A stretch of 64,000 nucleotides of DNA from contig CAJVGD010000016.1 of assembly GCA_910890315.1 (NCBI GenBank), positions 62,001 to 126,000 of the forward strand. Direction: 5' to 3'. The stretch comes from Serendipita indica DSM 11827. Its lineage: Eukaryota > Basidiomycota > Agaricomycetes > Sebacinales > Serendipitaceae. The position numbers were made by a program, and so were the translations under genes. Below the pieces are notes generated by a model that was given only the letters and a program-made list of their open reading frames with translations, made no database searches and had not been told where the DNA came from. Positions 60,339-64,000 of this stretch are shown here, one piece after another; position 1 is the stretch's first letter, and each line of letters opens with the position of its first letter.

Positions 60339-61517
60339 ATGCCCGTGAGAACTATATTGGCAGGTACCGTACGCGCTCGTCAATCACCTTTACGCCCTTC
60401 TTAGCCCCCCCTTTCCGCATCTATCTCTAGCCGGGATCGAGGTCGATGTCTGGGAATCGTCGGCCACTCATCTCTCGGAGCTCCCGGTCGCAGTTCTTTT
60501 CATTCTCCATGGCCGCTTTAATTCTAGAAAGGGTGTAGAAAAAATTGCGGAGCGCATGATCTCCCTCCAAAGCGAGCCAACACGAGATCACCAGTGGACG
60601 AAGGAACTGGTCGTTGTGACCTTTGTAGGGGCATATCTGACTCTCAATGTCGATATTCAAAGCTATCTTAGGATCACCGAAACCACGGCTCTCGTCTCGT
60701 AGACCGTCAGGCAAACTGTGGATGGAATTTGGCCGATAGTAGTCGGCACAATGATCGACATGCGTATGTCCAACTCACGATCACACTTCCGTACTCTAAA
60801 CCTATCGTTTGTAGGCTAGATATGTATTCCATCCAATGCAAGTCTTACTCTCGTGTTCCAAGACTGAACGGCTGATCTTTTTTGCTCAGCTGGTACAGCC
60901 TCTGATGTCAGCTTGCTGATAGATTTTCTTCCGAGTTATCTATACCCAAGCAACGAGCGCCCCATTTCTTTATGGGCCATCAGCGGCTTCAGCCTCGGCG
61001 GTCATTCAACCTGGATAGCACTGAAGAATGGTATGTGGCAAACTTCTGCCACTGCTTTATCTAATCTCTGGTAGACTCAAGACTAACCGTTGGCGTGCCT
61101 ATAGTTGGCGAGTATTCATCACTCACTTTTGAATCTCCTGACCCATCCTTGCATCTAGGCTGCCCGGATTATCTACAGCTCATGACAGATAGAGCCACGC
61201 AATACGGTTACAGCGTCCCTGATTCTCATCATTTTCCCTCCTCATTGGTAGAGCTGGTGCAAAAGATCGACCCGGCTGCGACGCAGTACACGGCACCCGA
61301 CGGGAGCAATCCTTTCATCCACAAAAAGATTCTGGTCATCGCAGGCGGAAGGGATACTCTCGTCCCGTGGAAGTTTACCAAACCGTTCTTCGACTCATTA
61401 CACGTCGGATCACGAGGCAGCAAGGAATCGTTTGTAGACGAGGATGCCGGCCATGAATGGACGGCAAGAATGGCAGACAGAATGGCAGCGTTTATCACAG
61501 CCAGTTGCTTGCTGTAA
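60339..61517 (+). CDS. Alpha/beta-hydrolase (fungal esterase-like)
   Basis: This is an alpha/beta-hydrolase fold enzyme of a fungal group with no settled substrate. A short exon MPVRTILA joins to AGIEVDVWESSATHLSELPV. The oxyanion site region is AVLFILHGRFNSRKGVEKIA. Next is VVVTFDHRNHGSRLVDRQAN with the D-x-R-N-H-G motif, then DMYSIQ joined through a GC-AG intron to SGTASDVSLLIDFLPSYLYP. The nucleophile elbow is ISGFSLGGHSTWIALKN (Ser). The acid is likely the Asp in IAGGRDTLVPW and the His that in DEDAGHEWTARM. It ends FITASCLL at 61517. The catalytic triad is complete. Intron joins keep the frame throughout. Only 52 bp separate it from ORC1 on the same strand. Confidence 0.87.
60838..60889 (+). 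other. GC-AG intron in the alpha/beta-hydrolase gene
   Basis: The donor is GCAAGT, the usual form of a GC donor, preceded by AAT; the acceptor is GCTCAG. The 52-nt intron joins CAA-T to CT-GGT-ACA, restoring IQSGTASDV. The nearby GT, two bases on, breaks the frame. Confidence 0.75.
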
Positions 61518-61569
61518 ATAGTTGGTAACCTGTAGAGAGTAGTCTTGGACCCGACCCACCACGCCCGAA

Positions 61570-64000
61570 ATGCGGCTTACGCGCAGCCAACAGGCCACAG
61601 AAGTCGATTCTAAGATATCAGCGCATGCTACTCATCATAGATTCGGGGACCTGGACTCGAGAACTACTGAAGACCGAGACTTGCTTCCAGTAGAGCGCGT
61701 TCGCCTGCAGGAAGACAATGTCGACATCTCCAACTTTGTTACCACGATATGTACCGGGTTCGAGCGATTATCGAGACAGAAGAGCATCCCAAAGATGGCA
61801 TTCCGTGTCGGCGACACGGTAGAGGTCAAGTCGTCCACAAAGCTGCCAATCATCGCCGTCGTTACCTCTGTGCACGAGATTTCACTCAAAGAAGGAATAG
61901 CTATCGACGAAACATTAGAAGATTTCGAGTTCTCGCCGCTCAAAGCGGTCGTCCATCGCTTCGAGCTCGCAGGATCGATGAGGGTCAACAGGACTGCGCG
62001 TCCGCATGTCGAGGTGAGGCCATAATTCGCACAATGAAGCAAATAACCGACTTTTAGATGTAGAATGAGGTGTATTATCTCGTGAAAGACGCATTGGTAA
62101 CCGACGTCGCCTCCATTGTGCGACACTGTGAGATTGTACCAAAGGAAGATGGAGCACCTTTTATCGCGACTGGTGCCCTATCGCGCTACATAACGGAGGC
62201 GTCGTACGACCCCGTCACTGGGATGTACTTTCCGCTCAAATGGGCTGAATTTCATCGCGATAAGACGACCACAGTACAATCCGACAGAATCAGCCAGTGG
62301 GATATACACCTAGATTATAAAGCGCTGGCTCAACAGAAGAAACGACTAGGGCGTCTAGGCTCTCCATCGAGCTCGGAAGAAGAGTCGGAGGATAATGCCG
62401 TCGAACCATTGGACGAACCAGAAGAGAGTGATGACTCTGGAGGTGTTCCAGAAGCGGATGATGACATGGAACGAGAAGCCATGTCCGAGGACTCTCAAAA
62501 CGAGCGAGGCAAGAAGCGAAAACTCGGGGCGGCTTCACAGTTAATGGCCATAACACCACGTCGAAAGAGACGTGCTGTCTTACCTACTCCTCACTCTAAA
62601 GCGGCTCTCAAGTCGCGAAGGAAATTCAAGATACGACCTCCCACCGTTACAGCTCAGGACAATACGACTCTGTACACGATGGAAGATGATCCTTTTCTCC
62701 GGGCGATGTATACGCTACATGTCGGCGAAAGACCGGACACCCTGCCATGCCGAGATGACGAATACGTCAACATATTCGAGAACGTCCTGGGACTTCTACA
62801 AGAGGCATCGGGAGGGTGCATATGTACGAGTACATGTTGTGCATGAATTCATGCTGATCAATCGCTGCCATAGATATATCTGGAACTCCGGGTACGGGCA
62901 AGACCGCAACAATTCACACTATAATAAGGGAGCTCAAGATCATGGCCTCAAACAATGTGAGTGAAGGGCCACGCATAGTCTACGGGCAATTGACGACTGA
63001 CTCCTTCTACAGGAATGTAACCCTTTCACCTTTGTCGAGATTAACGGGCTGCGAGTGCCAGAGCCAAACGCAGCGTATCCACTCCTGTGGGAGGCTATCG
63101 TTGGACACGACGCCGCCGCATTCGGCCATCTTAAGATTAGCCCCAGAGAAGCGCTGAGACGACTTACACTCCATTTCGGCGTTGGCGCCTCTGAGAACAT
63201 GGGACCAGCATGGTGAGTTGTGGTTGTCTTGAGCCCCTTGTAGGACTGAACGGTGCAAGTATTGTCTTAATGGACGAATTGGATCAACTCGTGACGACAA
63301 AGCAGGATGTGGTGTACAATTTCTTCAACTGGCCGAACCTGTCGGGCTCGAAGCTGATTGTTCTCGCCGTAGCCAATACACATGACTTGCCGGAACGAGC
63401 CCTCTCCGCCAAGGTGAGGAGTAGACTCGGTACGTGGAAAGTAGACGCATATAAACGACTGATCGACTCGCAGGCATGATTCGCATCAATTTTGCCCCGT
63501 ATACCAAACAACAGCTTATAGAGATAGTGGAGTCGCGGTTGAAACGTGCACAAGAAGGAGCTCTGAACATCCAGGCCGTAATCAAGGACGATGCGATCAA
63601 ATATGCAGCGACGAGAGTCGGGGGTATTAGCGGTGATGCGAGACGGGTTCTTGATATTTGCAGGTAGGAAGCATAAATGGAAGGAAAGCCTTGGCTGAGT
63701 GCATTAAATCCCAATAGGCGTACGGTTGAGCGTACTCGAGGAAAAGGGCGTGCTGCAACGATTGCCGATGTGATGCATGTCATCTCGCTTACCCAGAACA
63801 CGCCTACTGCTAGCTATGTTGCACAGTGCAGCTTTCACGAAAAGACGATGCTCGCTGCCGCCCTCATGGAGATTCGCTGGACCGGGGTTGAGGAGTTTAC
63901 GTGGGAGAAGGTAGGCATAGATTCATCGAGCCAGGTTGGGTGCTAACGTTTAGCATAGCTACGAAGTCGGCACCAAGGTCTACTCTTGCAGCTGAACATT
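61570..64000 (+). CDS. ORC1: Origin recognition complex subunit 1 (partial, runs off right end)
   Basis: ORC1 is the ATPase that starts licensing of replication origins. The start, ATG at 61570, gives MRLTRSQQATEVDSKISAHA. A BAH domain follows: FRVGDTVEVKSSTKLPIIAV, NEVYYLVKDALVTDVASIVR and ALSRYITEASYDPVTG. A long acidic and basic linker has SSSEEESEDN and two likely nuclear signals (KKRKLG, RRKRRA). The AAA+ core is LQEASGGCIYISGTPGTGKT (Walker A), TFVEINGLRVPEPNAAYPLL, CIVLMDELDQLVTTKQDVVY (Walker B), VLAVANTHDLPERALSAKVR (sensor 1) and GGISGDARRVLDICRRTVER (sensor 2). The winged-helix part begins near 63800 and is cut by the window end. All ATPase residues are present. The intron before CIVLMDE must end at GCAAG (63258) to keep the frame. 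Confidence 0.95.

Overview
The window is nuclear DNA of a filamentous fungus, most likely a basidiomycete of the Agaricomycetes. Genes are closely packed on both strands, and almost every one is cut by many short introns of about 45-60 nt with GT-AG ends. Family matches (eIF4B with an N-terminal SLNEFLG start, Skn7, Ivy1-like BAR protein, lactose-permease-type sugar transporters, Fox2) are fungal. The species is not readable from the sequence; a Rhizoctonia/Ceratobasidium-like fungus is my guess only. About 27 protein-coding genes can be supported. I found no rRNA, CRISPR array or recognisable transposon-encoded protein, and no tRNA by eye.

Layout. 1-7.1 kb: the 3'-truncated SERINC/TMS1 membrane protein (-), eIF4B (+) and a cytoplasmic GH13 alpha-amylase (+). 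7.2-19.0 kb: POT1 (-) head to head with MED19 (+), an Ivy1-like BAR protein (-), the splicing factor Cef1/CDC5 (+) and a small orphan protein (-). 19.5-28.6 kb: three tandem MFS sugar transporters, all on the minus strand, with roomy intergenic DNA; this is the only clear recent gene-family expansion here. 28.8-41.2 kb: NDUFAF7 (-) head to head with eIF6/TIF6 (+), then a plus-strand series of a class I aminotransferase, a DUF3429 mitochondrial membrane protein and two large low-complexity proteins of unknown function. 41.4-47.7 kb: a minus-strand series of RRP41 (exosome), FOX2 (peroxisomal beta-oxidation) and CTU2 (tRNA thiolation). 47.8-52.6 kb: CFT1/CPSF160 (+). 52.6-56.2 kb: a gene-free, AT-rich island made of diverged copies of a repeat in both orientations. 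56.2-64 kb: SKN7 (-), MED22 (-), a doubtful ORF (+), an alpha/beta-hydrolase (+) and ORC1 (+), which runs off the right end.

Most genes are housekeeping functions in gene expression and genome maintenance (Mediator subunits 19 and 22, Cef1, CFT1, RRP41, eIF4B, eIF6, CTU2, ORC1, POT1). They are linked physically, not in one pathway. The points that stand out are the transporter triplication with G-rich boxes just before each start, an apparent ATG-only first exon in RRP41, GC-AG introns, very short divergent promoters (about 50-140 bp) and the repeat island. I did not find a convincing new multi-gene system.
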